64,000 bases of DNA, taken from Polaribacter litorisediminis. Lineage in GTDB: Bacteria > Bacteroidota > Bacteroidia > Flavobacteriales > Flavobacteriaceae. Below, piece after piece: positions 36,875 to 48,377 of this stretch; position 1 is the stretch's first letter; each line of letters opens with the position of its first letter. A program made the position numbers and the translations under genes. Location of the stretch: positions 1,723,001 through 1,787,000 of the forward strand of contig NZ_CP082966.1 of NCBI RefSeq assembly GCF_019968605.1, in the 5' to 3' direction. The notes under the pieces were generated by a model. That model worked only from the letters and a program-made list of their open reading frames with translations, ran no database searches and was not told the origin of the DNA.

Positions 36875-37783
36875 ATGAAAAAAGGGATACTTATTTTACT
36901 AGCAATGTTCATGATGGTTTCTACTGTTGAAGCCAAAAAAGACCACAATTTTCCAAACAACAATAGGTTTTATTATTCTTATGACAATGCCGTTAACTTT
37001 GTTGAAAGAGATGTAGAATTCTTCATATTTCCGAATGGTGAATTTGATTTCGATGTATTAAGCAATAATCGATTCAATTTAAATATTGATAGAAATTTTA
37101 GAGGACAAATTAGAAGAATTGGTACAGTTAGAATTTCTTATGATCGATTTAATAATGTAACTAGAATTGGAAATATATTTTTAAGTTATAATAGAGGTCG
37201 ACTAATTAGAGTTGGAAACTTAAGAGTTAATTATAATAGATGGAATGAACCAATTTTTAGCGGATTTGTTAGAGACAACTATTATTTTGATAATGGCATA
37301 AGATTCAACTTAAATCTTGGAGTAACCTATAATTTTAACGATCGTTTTTTCTATGGAAATAACTTTAGGACAAATTACACTCAATTTAGAGAAGATAGAA
37401 ATTTCTATTATTACAAATCAAATCCGAATGCAAGCATAGGAAAAAGAAGTACTATTTTAAAAAGAAGAAAACAAGTTTCTGTAAACAATGGTGCAAGAAG
37501 TACAGCCACTAGAAATTCTAATCAATCTTACAGAAAACAGACAAGAGGCATTGCTATAAAAGAAGGTAGAAACGAAACTACCGCTGATAAAAGAGCAACT
37601 AGAAACTCTGTTACACCAGGTAAACAACCTACTATAAAAAGTAAAAGAGAACCTATAAATCGTGAAAATAGAATTAAAAAAGATGCTAGAAACATCCAAC
37701 CGACTAAGGGTAATTCAAATAGAAAAATAGAAAGAAAATCGATACATAAAAATACAGAAGTTAAAAAAAGACTGCCTTTTTAG
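36875..37783 (+). CDS. Secreted protein with Tyr/Asn/Arg-rich body and very basic tail
   Basis: The 302-residue product has a signal peptide ending VEA (about residue 20). Residues 25-170 are rich in Asn, Arg, Tyr and Phe and contain short repeats around RIGxxxxxYxR (IRRIGTVRISYDRF, VTRIGNIFLSYNRG, LIRVGNLRVNYNRW), suggesting a beta-strand repeat. Residues 185-302 are strongly basic and low in hydrophobics (many KR, SR, NR), hence probably disordered. No known family was recognised. It could bind nucleic acid or polysaccharide in the envelope; that is a guess. Confidence 0.75.
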   Translation: MKKGILILLAMFMMVSTVEAKKDHNFPNNNRFYYSYDNAVNFVERDVEFFIFPNGEFDFDVLSNNRFNLNIDRNFRGQIRRIGTVRISYDRFNNVTRIGNIFLSYNRGRLIRVGNLRVNYNRWNEPIFSGFVRDNYYFDNGIRFNLNLGVTYNFNDRFFYGNNFRTNYTQFREDRNFYYYKSNPNASIGKRSTILKRRKQVSVNNGARSTATRNSNQSYRKQTRGIAIKEGRNETTADKRATRNSVTPGKQPTIKSKREPINRENRIKKDARNIQPTKGNSNRKIERKSIHKNTEVKKRLPF

Positions 37784-37797
37784 GCAGCCCTTTTTTA
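37766..37797 (+). terminator. Terminator overlapping the stop codon
   Basis: CTGCC (37772-37776) and GGCAG (37783-37787) form a stem whose loop contains the TAG stop of the preceding gene, flanked by A and T tracts (AAAAAAAG / CCCTTTTTT). It can work for both converging genes. Confidence 0.65.
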
Positions 37798-37817
37798 ACT
37801 TTATTTATATAATGCTT

Positions 37818-39218
37818 TTATTGTTTAAAGGTATACGAAACGCCAAACTGAATCATACTTGTAGTCATTTCATACCCAATCATACTTCCAGGAATAGCTC
37901 CTAAAGGGTTGGTATTTGCATTCCAAGGACCTCCCATAACATCTGGAGTAGGATCTAGCATGCTCCCTTCAGTTTTACCATCACTCGTTCCATAATGATA
38001 TACACCATTTAACATTAAACTATCCGTTAATGGATAACTAAAGCCAAATTGGAAAGCATTTGCAATGACAGCCGTTGCAGGAATAGAGAAAAATGCCAAT
38101 TCGTTGGCAATAGGATTGCTACTATTTGTATATCCTATTCTTAAAGGTAACTTTTCAATTCCTTTATATTGTAACCCTATTGAAATAATATTGATATTTT
38201 CCCATCCAAATCCTTTTACTGCTCCTGTTGGAAAATTTGCGCCAGGACCACTTGTTGCAATTTCCCATCCATTATCTGCAAAACCATCAGTGTTTTCATA
38301 ATCTACCATTCTATAATCAATAGCGAAATCAAAATCACCTTTTGAATATCCTAAACCAAATGATAAAATTGCCGGATAATCCATATTGAATGCTGTATCA
38401 GGCGCTGAAGTGCCATTTAAATAGGTGTTCTTAAACTCTAAATCTGAAAAAGATTGTGCAGTTTTATAGGATGCTCCTAACTTAAATCCCTTTGGAGAGT
38501 TGTAAAACATTCCAAATTGCGCTCCAAAACCAAGCGAACTCGCTTTATCAGAAGTTGGATATCCCAAAGTTTGACTTGGAGATGATAGCGGACTAGGAGC
38601 CAATTCTAACGCCGCATAATTAAATGTAGGTTGTACACCAATAGAAAAAGTTTCAGTAATTTCATAAGACCACGTAAACCCCACTTGCAAAAGCATATAA
38701 TCAGATTCTACATGACCAAAACCTCTGGCCGCCTGAGGATAATTAACAGGATTTGAGTTTTCTAATGGATTAAATGCAGAACTCATCGGATTGTTTGCCT
38801 CTTCAGGAAAAGTAACTCCAAAACCACTAATACCAAAAGCAGAGACACCAAAAGTATGCTTGCTATCTTCTTTTCCCCAAACCATAGCGATTGCAGGCAT
38901 AAGAGAAATACCTCTATCATCTTCTGTAACGCCAGATACACCAGGTGCTCCAGGGCCTAACATTCCAGCTGGTAGGCTTGAACTTAATTCTGGCGAAGAA
39001 GAAAAAAATCCAATATTAAAATCTATTATTTTACGATCAAAAGTAGAAATCGTTGCCGGATTCCATTGCAACGCTCCAGAAATATCTAGCGGCTGCGCTG
39101 TTGATGCACCTCCCATAGACATGTTTACAGCTCCTACACCTTGCATAATATGACCAGTTTGTCCATAAACTACTGCTGAAAGAAATAAAAATGCACATTT
39201 TAAAAAATATTTTTTCAT
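37818..39218 (-). CDS. FadL/OmpP1/TodX-family outer-membrane transport protein
   Basis: The 466-residue protein has a signal peptide ending VVYGQ. The mature N-terminus (TGHIMQGVGAVNMSMGGAST) matches the FadL-type hatch domain, followed by NPATIS as in hydrophobic-compound channels. The rest alternates beta-strands typical of a 14-stranded barrel and ends in an aromatic strand, FGVSYTFKQ. It probably takes up long-chain fatty acids or other hydrophobic molecules. It is monocistronic. Confidence 0.87.
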   Translation of the reverse strand: MKKYFLKCAFLFLSAVVYGQTGHIMQGVGAVNMSMGGASTAQPLDISGALQWNPATISTFDRKIIDFNIGFFSSSPELSSSLPAGMLGPGAPGVSGVTEDDRGISLMPAIAMVWGKEDSKHTFGVSAFGISGFGVTFPEEANNPMSSAFNPLENSNPVNYPQAARGFGHVESDYMLLQVGFTWSYEITETFSIGVQPTFNYAALELAPSPLSSPSQTLGYPTSDKASSLGFGAQFGMFYNSPKGFKLGASYKTAQSFSDLEFKNTYLNGTSAPDTAFNMDYPAILSFGLGYSKGDFDFAIDYRMVDYENTDGFADNGWEIATSGPGANFPTGAVKGFGWENINIISIGLQYKGIEKLPLRIGYTNSSNPIANELAFFSIPATAVIANAFQFGFSYPLTDSLMLNGVYHYGTSDGKTEGSMLDPTPDVMGGPWNANTNPLGAIPGSMIGYEMTTSMIQFGVSYTFKQ

Positions 39219-39537
39219 AATTTCATTGTTTTTAAAAGTTAATTAAGCTCTAAATTTACTTATTACTATTCAACTTTTATATGACAATCATCATGAAAAA
39301 TGATATGATGCAAATAAGAAAAAATAAGACAAACTAAACTACTATGACCTTGAAGTCCATAGGTTTAAAATCTGACTAAAGTCAGCAATACGTGATTACT
39401 CGAATGAAAGCAACCTATTAGTGAGTTTTTATCTATACTTTTTTAACTGAAAGAAAACTCAATAAAGGTTTTTAGAAGCTAAAGCGAGATGCACACTAAA
39501 GTACATAGTTTTAACCATATTTGAGACTAATAAAAAG
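39219..39537. other. Intergenic region with a short hairpin
   Basis: There is no gene here. A perfect short inverted repeat (CTGACT-AA-AGTCAG, 39372-39385) lies in the middle. The segment holds the fadL-like promoter region, but no exact -7 box was found. Confidence 0.4.
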
Positions 39538-41229
39538 TTAACGAATCAATTTTTTATATTTTATACGTTTCGGCATTAAATCTCCACCCAAGCGTTTTTT
39601 CTTATTTTCTTCGTAATCAGAGAAAGAACCTTCAAAGAAATAAACTTCACTATTGCCTTCAAAAGCTAAAATATGAGTACAAACCCTATCTAAAAACCAT
39701 CGATCGTGACTAATGACCACGGCACAACCTGCAAAATTTTCTAAACCTTCTTCTAATGCTCTTAATGTATTTACATCTAAATCGTTTGTGGGCTCATCTA
39801 ATAAAAGCACGTTTCCTTCTTCTTTTAAAGTCATGGCTAAATGCAATCTATTTCTTTCTCCTCCAGAAAGTGTGTCCACTTTTTTATTTTGCTCACTTCC
39901 AGAAAAATTAAAGCGACTTAAATACGCTCTAGAATTTACTTGCTTCCCTCCCATCATGACTAAATCTTGTCCGTCAGAAAAGTTTTCCCAAATAGATTTA
40001 TCAGGATTTATATTTGAATGTGCCTGATCTACATAGGCTATTTTTACTGTATCACCGACCTTAAAACTTCCTTTATCAGGCTTTTCTTCACCCATAATCA
40101 TTTTAAAAATTGTGGTTTTACCAGCACCGTTTGGCCCAATAATTCCAACAATTCCTGCTTGTGGCAAATTAAATTCTAAATTATCATATAATAATTTATC
40201 ACCAAAAGCTTTAGAAACACCGTTTGCTTCAATTACGTTGGTTCCTAAACGAGGTCCATTAGGAATATAAATTTCAAGTTTTTCATCAACTTGTTTTTGA
40301 TCTTGGCTCAATAATTTATCGTAGTTCTTCAAACGAGCTTTTTGCTTTGTTTGACGACCTTTTGCTCCTTGGCGAACCCATTCTAGTTCACGCTCTAATG
40401 TTTTTTGACGTTTAGAAGCCGTTTTACTCTCTTTCGCCATTCGTTGAGATTTCTGATCTAACCAAGAAGAATAATTTCCTTTCCAAGGAATTCCTTCTCC
40501 TCTATCTAACTCTAAAATCCAACCCGCAACATTATCTAAAAAATATCTATCGTGCGTTACGGCAATTACGGTTCCTTTATATTGCGCTAAATGGTGCTCT
40601 AACCAATGCACAGACTCTGCATCTAAATGGTTTGTTGGCTCGTCTAACAATAAAATTTCTGGCTCTTGTAATAATAATCTACACAATGCAACACGTCTTT
40701 TTTCACCTCCAGAAAGCACACTAATTTTTTTATCAGGCTCTGGAGTTCTCAAGGCATCCATGGCAATTTCTAATTTGGTATCTAATTCCCATGCATTTGC
40801 AGCCTCAATTTTATCTTGTAATTCTGCTTGTTGGTTCATTAGTTTTTCCATCTTATCGGCATCAGAATACACTTCCTCTAAACCAAACATGTCGTTTATT
40901 TTGTTGTATTCATCTAAAATTGCAACCGTTTCAGCAACCCCTTCTTTAACAATTTCTAAAACTGTTTTCTCAGGATCCAATTTTGGTTCTTGCTCTAAAT
41001 AACCCACATTATAACCTGGAGAAAAAGTTACATCACCTTGAAAATTCTTTTCTACACCTGCAATAATTTTTAATAAAGTTGATTTCCCAGATCCGTTTAA
41101 ACCAAGAATCCCAATTTTTGCACCATAGAAAAAACTTAAATAAATATCTTTTAAAACTTGCTTCCCTGTAGATTGGTAAGTTTTAGAAAGTTTATTCATT
41201 GAAAAGATTACTTTCTTATCATCACTCAT
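39538..41229 (-). CDS. ettA: Energy-dependent translational throttle protein EttA (ABC-F)
   Basis: This 563-residue ABC-F ATPase binds the ribosomal E site and gates entry into elongation according to ATP/ADP. It has two nucleotide-binding domains: Walker A GLNGSGKST (about residues 43-51) and GPNGAGKTT (about 345-353), with signatures LSGGEKRRVA and LSGGERNRLH. The linker arm contains RQGAKGRQTKQKARL. Length agrees with EttA (about 555). The small membrane-protein gene lies 59 bases upstream on the same strand and may be cotranscribed. Confidence 0.95.
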   Translation of the reverse strand: MSDDKKVIFSMNKLSKTYQSTGKQVLKDIYLSFFYGAKIGILGLNGSGKSTLLKIIAGVEKNFQGDVTFSPGYNVGYLEQEPKLDPEKTVLEIVKEGVAETVAILDEYNKINDMFGLEEVYSDADKMEKLMNQQAELQDKIEAANAWELDTKLEIAMDALRTPEPDKKISVLSGGEKRRVALCRLLLQEPEILLLDEPTNHLDAESVHWLEHHLAQYKGTVIAVTHDRYFLDNVAGWILELDRGEGIPWKGNYSSWLDQKSQRMAKESKTASKRQKTLERELEWVRQGAKGRQTKQKARLKNYDKLLSQDQKQVDEKLEIYIPNGPRLGTNVIEANGVSKAFGDKLLYDNLEFNLPQAGIVGIIGPNGAGKTTIFKMIMGEEKPDKGSFKVGDTVKIAYVDQAHSNINPDKSIWENFSDGQDLVMMGGKQVNSRAYLSRFNFSGSEQNKKVDTLSGGERNRLHLAMTLKEEGNVLLLDEPTNDLDVNTLRALEEGLENFAGCAVVISHDRWFLDRVCTHILAFEGNSEVYFFEGSFSDYEENKKKRLGGDLMPKRIKYKKLIR

Positions 41230-41288
41230 TATTGTTATTTTTTATAAAATTTAAATTAAAAATTGCTACCGAAAACTGTAGACTTATT

Positions 41289-41471
41289 TTATACTCTTCC
41301 TTTTAAGGCATTAAAAACCCACGCGATACAGAAAAAGCCAATTCCTACGGTTGCAAAACCCCAACCAGCAACATCTTTGTATCTATAGGCACCCAATAAG
41401 ATTAATACTACCCCCATAATAAGCATTAAAAGAGTTGCCCAACCAAGGACTGTATTTTTATTCATTCCCAT
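41289..41471 (-). CDS. CAL67264-type small membrane protein
   Basis: The 60-residue protein has two predicted transmembrane helices (about 8-28 and 34-54) and matches, from memory, a flavobacterial family named after locus CAL67264. It lies upstream of ettA on the same strand. No function is known. Confidence 0.7.
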   Translation of the reverse strand: MGMNKNTVLGWATLLMLIMGVVLILLGAYRYKDVAGWGFATVGIGFFCIAWVFNALKGRV

Positions 41472-41589
41472 ATTTCCTAATTCATTAGTTTATTGGCAAA
41501 TATCGTAATTTATATGATATCGTCAAATTATAGATTTGATTAAAAATATTTAAACTTAAAAGGAAGTTAAAGAATTAATAACCAGTAAT

Positions 41590-42582
41590 TTAATTTCTTG
41601 CAAGCGTACGCAAAGCTACCCATTGCTTCATCTTTTCTCTAGAATCGCAAGCAGGATACCCTACGACTGATTTGCCAGCTGCAACATCACTTATTACCCC
41701 AGAGCCTGCACCTACTTTAGCCCCGGCATGTAGGGTAACATGATCTTTTATCGAAGCACTTCCTCCAATAATAACACCATCTCCCAAAGTTACAGAACCA
41801 GCCAAACCACTATTTCCTGCCATGATACAGTATTTTCCTAAAACCGAATTATGCCCAATTTGCACTAAATTATCAATTTTGCACCCATCACCTAGAATCG
41901 TAGAACTAAATTTTCCTCGATCGATACATGAATTAGCACCTACCTCTACATCATTCCCGATAACAACATTGCCAATATGTTTTATTTTTACTAAACCTCT
42001 ACCGTCATTGGTTGGTCTATATCCAAAACCATCAGCACCAATACTAACATTCGTATGAAAAATACATCGACTTCCTATTTTACTTCGCTCCCGAATAACG
42101 GTTCCAGACCAAATAACGGTTTCATTTCCAATGACAGTATCATCAAAAATAGATACATTCGGATAGATAATTACATTTTCTGCGATGATAACATTTTTAC
42201 CAATAAAGACATTCGCCCCAATTTTACATCCGTTTCCTAAAATAGCAGTTTTGTCTATGACCGCTGTAGGATGGATATCTGTTTCAAAACAAGGGGATTC
42301 TGGCTCAAAAGCATCTAATAAAATTGCCATGGCTAAATCAGGATTTTTAACTTTTATAAATGCTTTTCCTTCTTCTGGAATGATCTTTATTCCGTCATAA
42401 ACAATGGCTACACTAGCATTTGAGTTTTCCCATAAAGCGGCATATTTAGAGTTTCCTATAACGGTAATATGTCCTTTTTTTGCATTTTTAATGTGCTCTG
42501 GCGCAACTATTTGGTCTTTACAATTACCAATAAGTTCACCGTTAACCAGCGAGGTAATTTCTTCAACAGGGAATGATTTCAT
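41590..42582 (-). CDS. lpxD: UDP-3-O-acylglucosamine N-acyltransferase LpxD
   Basis: LpxD adds the second hydroxyacyl chain from acyl-ACP to UDP-3-O-acyl-GlcN in lipid A synthesis. The 330 residues comprise the uridine-binding N-terminal domain (about 1-100), a left-handed beta-helix of hexapeptide repeats (about 103-290; IGANVFIGKNVIIAENV and similar) and a C-terminal helix. The conserved HTNVSIGADGFGYRP and the catalytic-His region QIGHNSVLG are present. It stands apart from other lpx genes in this window. An lpxD paralogue is possible, but the length is right for LpxD. Confidence 0.92.
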   Translation of the reverse strand: MKSFPVEEITSLVNGELIGNCKDQIVAPEHIKNAKKGHITVIGNSKYAALWENSNASVAIVYDGIKIIPEEGKAFIKVKNPDLAMAILLDAFEPESPCFETDIHPTAVIDKTAILGNGCKIGANVFIGKNVIIAENVIIYPNVSIFDDTVIGNETVIWSGTVIRERSKIGSRCIFHTNVSIGADGFGYRPTNDGRGLVKIKHIGNVVIGNDVEVGANSCIDRGKFSSTILGDGCKIDNLVQIGHNSVLGKYCIMAGNSGLAGSVTLGDGVIIGGSASIKDHVTLHAGAKVGAGSGVISDVAAGKSVVGYPACDSREKMKQWVALRTLARN

Positions 42583-42670
42583 ACGTAAATTTAAAAAGTT
42601 TGGTTAAAAATACTATTTTTAACGGTTAGTTCTTAAATATTATAAATAAAATTCAAAAACTAAGAAGGTT

Positions 42671-44791
<2,121 letters not shown>

Positions 44792-44806
44792 TTATATTTT
44801 TAAAAT

Positions 44807-45032
44807 TAGTGTGTCCGATTAAAATTAACTAAAGTGGTTTAAAGTATTGATAGTATTGATTTTCAAGAGCTTTTAAAGTAGGACACCTTGCTTTTAAAAC
44901 TGCTTTAGAATTTATGATGTATCGAAAAATTTAAAATCATAATAATATTGTTTTTCAGTTAGTTACAGCCAAGTCTTTGTTCTTGATTCTAACAGCGAAA
45001 GCGGTCTTTTTATCTTTTATCGGACAACAATG
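44807..45032 (-). mobile_element. MITE family 1, copy 3 (inverted), with 9-bp target duplication
   Basis: This 226-bp copy is in the opposite orientation to the other two. Its plus-strand ends are TAGTGTGTCCGAT (one T lost compared with the other copies) and ATCGGACAACAATG. The direct repeat TTTTAAAAT at 44798-44806 and 45033-45041 is a 9-bp target duplication. The internal hairpin sequences are conserved. Confidence 0.88.
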
Positions 45033-45100
45033 TTTTAAAATAGTAAGTATAATTTTGAATGCTAACTAGAACTTAAAACAAGCATCTTGCTAAAAAAGGA

Positions 45101-45808
45101 TTAATTCATGGGAACATCAATCACTAACAATTTACTTTTTATCGTTGCTTTAACAGGAACGCTCTCGACGGCAGAAATTCCAACGGCATCTCTTTTTTCT
45201 AAAGTTTCATCAGCAATGGTAACATTACCTTCTATTAAGAAAAAATAGGCGCCATTTTTTAGGTGATATTGAGTTTCAAAACCTTCTTCTAAATCAATCA
45301 TAGAAATATAACCTTGCTGATTGATGGGTAAAGAACCTGCGACAAAATTATTTTTTGGAGAAACCAAAACTTGAAAATTATTTTTACGTGCTGCTTCATC
45401 AAACTTTTTTTGATTGTAATACGGCGTTACATTTTCTACTTCTGGAAAAATCCAAAGTTGTAAAAAATTAGAGGCTGTGGTTTTACTATCGTTAAATTCT
45501 GAATGTGTTACGCCCGTTCCTGCGCTCATTACCTGGACCTCTCCTACCTCAATAGACCGTTGGTTATCCATACTGTCTTTATGAGAAAGTGCACCAGAAA
45601 TAGGAATTGATATGATTTCCATGTTTTTATGTGGGTGTTTCCCGAAACCCATTTTAGGTTGTACAAGGTCATCATTTAAAACACGTAACATGCCAAAATT
45701 CATTCTGTTGGGATTTTGATAACTTGCAAAACTAAATGTATGGAACGATTTTAACCATCCATGATTTGCGTATCCTCTTGATGCTGCTTTGTGTATAACT
45801 TTTTTCAT
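45101..45808 (-). CDS. Pirin family protein (YhaK/YhhW-like)
   Basis: This is a bicupin pirin of 235 residues. The N-terminal cupin contains the metal-binding signature FGKHPHKNMEIISIP, followed by GVTHSEFNDS. Bacterial relatives such as YhhW are quercetin 2,3-dioxygenase-like or redox-responsive proteins; the substrate here is unknown. A second, more distant pirin gene lies 130 bases upstream on the same strand, and a MarR regulator follows that. This suggests induction by electrophiles or oxidants. The two pirins are not recent duplicates. Confidence 0.9.
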   Translation of the reverse strand: MKKVIHKAASRGYANHGWLKSFHTFSFASYQNPNRMNFGMLRVLNDDLVQPKMGFGKHPHKNMEIISIPISGALSHKDSMDNQRSIEVGEVQVMSAGTGVTHSEFNDSKTTASNFLQLWIFPEVENVTPYYNQKKFDEAARKNNFQVLVSPKNNFVAGSLPINQQGYISMIDLEEGFETQYHLKNGAYFFLIEGNVTIADETLEKRDAVGISAVESVPVKATIKSKLLVIDVPMN

Positions 45809-45937
45809 TGTATGTTTCGTTTTTATTGTTTAATTAGAGTTTTGCTTTAGGGATTGAGGCATTTGTTGAAGCTCATTTTCTTTTTCAGAAAATAGCGACT
45901 GCCGAAAGCCCGACCCTTTTCGGGGAAAGCCCAAATA

Positions 45938-46807
45938 TTAATATAAGTACCCCATTTTGCCCTGTTGATAATCTCTCATGGCTTCTAAAATTTCGGTCTG
46001 CGTATTCATCACATAAGGACCATATTGGGTTATTTTCTCTTGAATAGGTGCTCCTGACAAAATTAAAACGGTACTTGCCTTTGTAGCTTCAAATTTAATT
46101 GTGTTTCCGTCTTGATGAAACGTAATCATTTGATTTTTTCCTTTCTGAAGAACTTCTGCATTATTGACTAAAATTTCACCTTCTAAAAGATAGATTAACG
46201 ATTGATGATTTTCTGGAATATCAATTTCCATACTTCCGTTGGCATCTACATTTGCTGTAAAAACATTGACGTCTGTTTGGGTTTTTATCAATCCTTTTTG
46301 GTCTAATTGATTTCCTGCAATCACATTTAACAGTACTTTTTTATCGTCTGAAAAAATCTTCGGAATTTGCTCATCCTCTAAATGTTGATAATTTGGAGTC
46401 ATCATTTTATCTTTCGCTGGCAAATTTAACCACAATTGAATGCCCTCTAAATCGCCGCCTTTTTTAACAAATGCTTTTGTTGGTCCTTCGGCGTGCACAA
46501 TTCCACGTCCAGCAGTCGTCCATTGAACTCCGCCCGCTTTTACCACCATGTCATTTCCTAAAGAATCTCTATGCAACTGTTCGCCTTTAAACAATAAAGT
46601 TATTGGCTCAAAACCTCTGTGTGGATGTGGTCCTAAATCAAAAGGATTCGAAAATTCGCTAATGGCGTAAGGCCCATAATGATGTAATAATAAAAAGGGA
46701 TCTACATTTTCTATTCCCTCTGTAGGAAGTGGTTGACGCAATTTTATGGGCCCCATATTTACTAACGGACTTGCTACTTTGTGCTGTACTGTTTTATATT
46801 TTTTCAT
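45938..46807 (-). CDS. Pirin family protein
   Basis: The 289-residue pirin has an N-terminal Pirin domain with the metal-binding LGPHPHRGFEPITLLFKG, then GRGIVHAEGP, and a Pirin_C domain (about 170-275; LSGAPIQEKITQYGPYVMNT). Its length and both domains match canonical pirins (about 280-290). A TTTCCAAGGAAA palindrome, also found in front of the osmC gene, lies about 100 bases upstream of its start. Confidence 0.92.
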   Translation of the reverse strand: MKKYKTVQHKVASPLVNMGPIKLRQPLPTEGIENVDPFLLLHHYGPYAISEFSNPFDLGPHPHRGFEPITLLFKGEQLHRDSLGNDMVVKAGGVQWTTAGRGIVHAEGPTKAFVKKGGDLEGIQLWLNLPAKDKMMTPNYQHLEDEQIPKIFSDDKKVLLNVIAGNQLDQKGLIKTQTDVNVFTANVDANGSMEIDIPENHQSLIYLLEGEILVNNAEVLQKGKNQMITFHQDGNTIKFEATKASTVLILSGAPIQEKITQYGPYVMNTQTEILEAMRDYQQGKMGYLY

Positions 46808-46902
46808 GGTTTGTAGTTTATCACTATGCTCTCGATACCATTCAGATGAAAAATCGGAATCAATCGAACTAATATTTTATTCCTATTCTTCTATTAAAAT
46901 AC

Positions 46903-46914
46903 TTTCCAAGGAAA
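46903..46914. promoter_or_regulatory. Candidate operator TTTCCAAGGAAA (pirin side)
   Basis: This perfect 12-base inverted repeat sits between the MarR gene and the pirin gene at 45938-46807. Nearly the same sequence recurs at 48812-48825 over the promoter of the osmC operon, so a common regulator, perhaps the MarR protein encoded between them, is likely. Confidence 0.5.
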
Positions 46915-46932
46915 CTAATTTAGTAAATTTTT

Positions 46933-47370
46933 TTATCTTATTTTATCTAACAAATCACTTAAAATAAGTGCTTCCTCTGCCGTTATGTTTTCTAAAAAAG
47001 ATTTGTTTTTATTTTGGTCTATGACCGATAATAAATCTAATCCTACATCATTAATTTTAACATAAACGACTCTTCTATCTTGTTCGCAACGTTCTCTTTC
47101 AATGAGGTTTTTATCACATAACTTATCCATTAAGCGCGTTGCATTTGGCGCTCTTTCTATCATTCTATCTTTTACAATTTGTACTTTAATCTTATCTTTT
47201 GCCCCGCGTAATATTCTTAAAATATTATATTGCTGCGGCGAAATTCCGTAGGGCTTAAAAAATTCATTTTCTTTACTATTTAACCAATTGGAAGTATATT
47301 TTATATTGATTAATGCTTTTACTTTATGGTTTTCAAATTTTGATGCTATGTCTTTAGAAATGTCTCCCAT
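46933..47370 (-). CDS. MarR-family transcriptional regulator
   Basis: The 145-residue winged-helix dimer is typical of MarR in length. The recognition region is YGISPQQYNILRILRGA followed by VKDRMIERAPNATRLMDKLCDKNLI (given in part; about residues 68-92). The wing contains RCEQDRRVVYVKI. It has one Cys in the helix region and one before the wing, so thiol-based sensing is possible. It lies between the pirin genes and the UXX-star/FMN-reductase/OsmC operon, the likely regulon. Confidence 0.92.
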   Translation of the reverse strand: MGDISKDIASKFENHKVKALINIKYTSNWLNSKENEFFKPYGISPQQYNILRILRGAKDKIKVQIVKDRMIERAPNATRLMDKLCDKNLIERERCEQDRRVVYVKINDVGLDLLSVIDQNKNKSFLENITAEEALILSDLLDKIR

Positions 47371-47584
47371 TTTTGCGTATTCTGTGTTTAATTGGCTATA
47401 TTCGATGTTAGCGCAGTCGAAAATTAAAAAAGATATTCTTTTACAAGTAGAATTACTTAAAATTTTTCGTTAATTGTTTCTTTATTCTTTGCTATCCTTG
47501 TTGTTGTTTGTAAAAAAGTAACCAAATAGGCATATCAAAAAATAGGTTTCGTATAATTTCCATGCTTTTAAAATCTAAAACATT

Positions 47585-47833
47585 TTAAGCTCTTAATTTT
47601 AAATCTTGCATTATTTTATTAAATTCTTCTGTAGTTGGTGTTAAAAAGATTTTATCATCCACAAATAAAGTAGGATATTTAACTGCTCCATTATACAAAT
47701 CTTTACTATGTTCCCTTGCTGCGGTATCTTGCGAAACATCTTTATAGATATAAGGAACGTCTGTTGAATTTAAGAAGTTTTTAAAAGCTACCGTGTAAGC
47801 ATGCCCTTTTCTTCCATATAAAATTATGTTCAT
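47585..47833 (-). CDS. UXX-star/glutaredoxin-fold protein with His at the redox position
   Basis: The 82-residue thioredoxin-fold protein begins IILYGRKGHAYTVAFKNFL. This matches the UXX-star (seleno)protein pattern, in which a Sec or Cys follows YGxxG; here His11 stands in that place and there is no Cys in the protein at all. The cis-Pro region KYPTLFVDDKIF is present. A redox-inactive or altered role follows if the reading is right. It lies two bases after the FMN-reductase stop, the last gene of the osmC operon. Confidence 0.75.
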   Translation of the reverse strand: MNIILYGRKGHAYTVAFKNFLNSTDVPYIYKDVSQDTAAREHSKDLYNGAVKYPTLFVDDKIFLTPTTEEFNKIMQDLKLRA

Positions 47834-47835
47834 TT

Positions 47836-48372
47836 TTACTGATTTATAGCCTGTTCAAATTTTTCCACTTGTGCTTCCAATACACTAAATACATCTTTAT
47901 TTATAATTTGACCATCTTTAAAATTATCATAAAAACTTGATAATGAGAAATCTGCTACAATATTTCCTCCCATAAATGGAAATCCGCTTTTTGCAATAGC
48001 CAAAACGGTTGCTCCTCCTCTGCCTCCTGGAGATGTTGCCATCAATAACATCGGAATATTCTTCCATACCTTCTGCTCAATTCTAGAGCACCAATCATAC
48101 ACATTCTTAAAAGCTACCGAAAAATTACCGTTGTGTTCGGCCAAGGATAAAATAATGCCGTCTGCGCTATGAACCGCCTTTAAAAACTCAATTGCCTTTT
48201 TAGGAATTCCGTTTTTTGTTTCTTCATCAATCCCATACATCGGTAACTCAAAATCATTTAAATCTAAAATTTCTAGTTCAACATTTTTAACCAAACTAGC
48301 TGTATATGTTGCTAACTCCTTATTGATTGATTTTTTACTATTACTACCGGCAAATACAATTACTTTTTTCAT
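47836..48372 (-). CDS. NAD(P)H-dependent FMN reductase family protein
   Basis: This flavodoxin-like reductase has 178 residues. KKVIVFAGSNSKKSINKELA carries the FMN phosphate-binding loop; AEHNGNFSVAFKNVYDWCSR and LLMATSPGGRGGATVL follow, as in azoreductase/quinone-reductase relatives. The start at 48372 is used; a longer frame to 48435 would overlap the osmC gene. It is cotranscribed with osmC upstream and the UXX-star gene downstream, consistent with quinone or electrophile detoxification. Confidence 0.88.
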   Translation of the reverse strand: MKKVIVFAGSNSKKSINKELATYTASLVKNVELEILDLNDFELPMYGIDEETKNGIPKKAIEFLKAVHSADGIILSLAEHNGNFSVAFKNVYDWCSRIEQKVWKNIPMLLMATSPGGRGGATVLAIAKSGFPFMGGNIVADFSLSSFYDNFKDGQIINKDVFSVLEAQVEKFEQAINQ

Positions 48373-48377
48373 GATTT

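Noticed and set aside
38065-39153. Plus-strand open frames opposite the fadL-like gene
   Set aside because: They are antisense to a clear beta-barrel gene, have no family features and no promoter box.
39372-39385. CTGACT-AA-AGTCAG as a terminator or operator
   Set aside because: Six-base arms without a T tract and far from both genes; too weak to assign.
45885-45935. GC-rich CCCGA...TCGGG hairpin between the two pirin genes as a REP-like repeat or terminator
   Set aside because: The stem is only five pairs, has no T tract on either strand, and I saw no second copy in the window.
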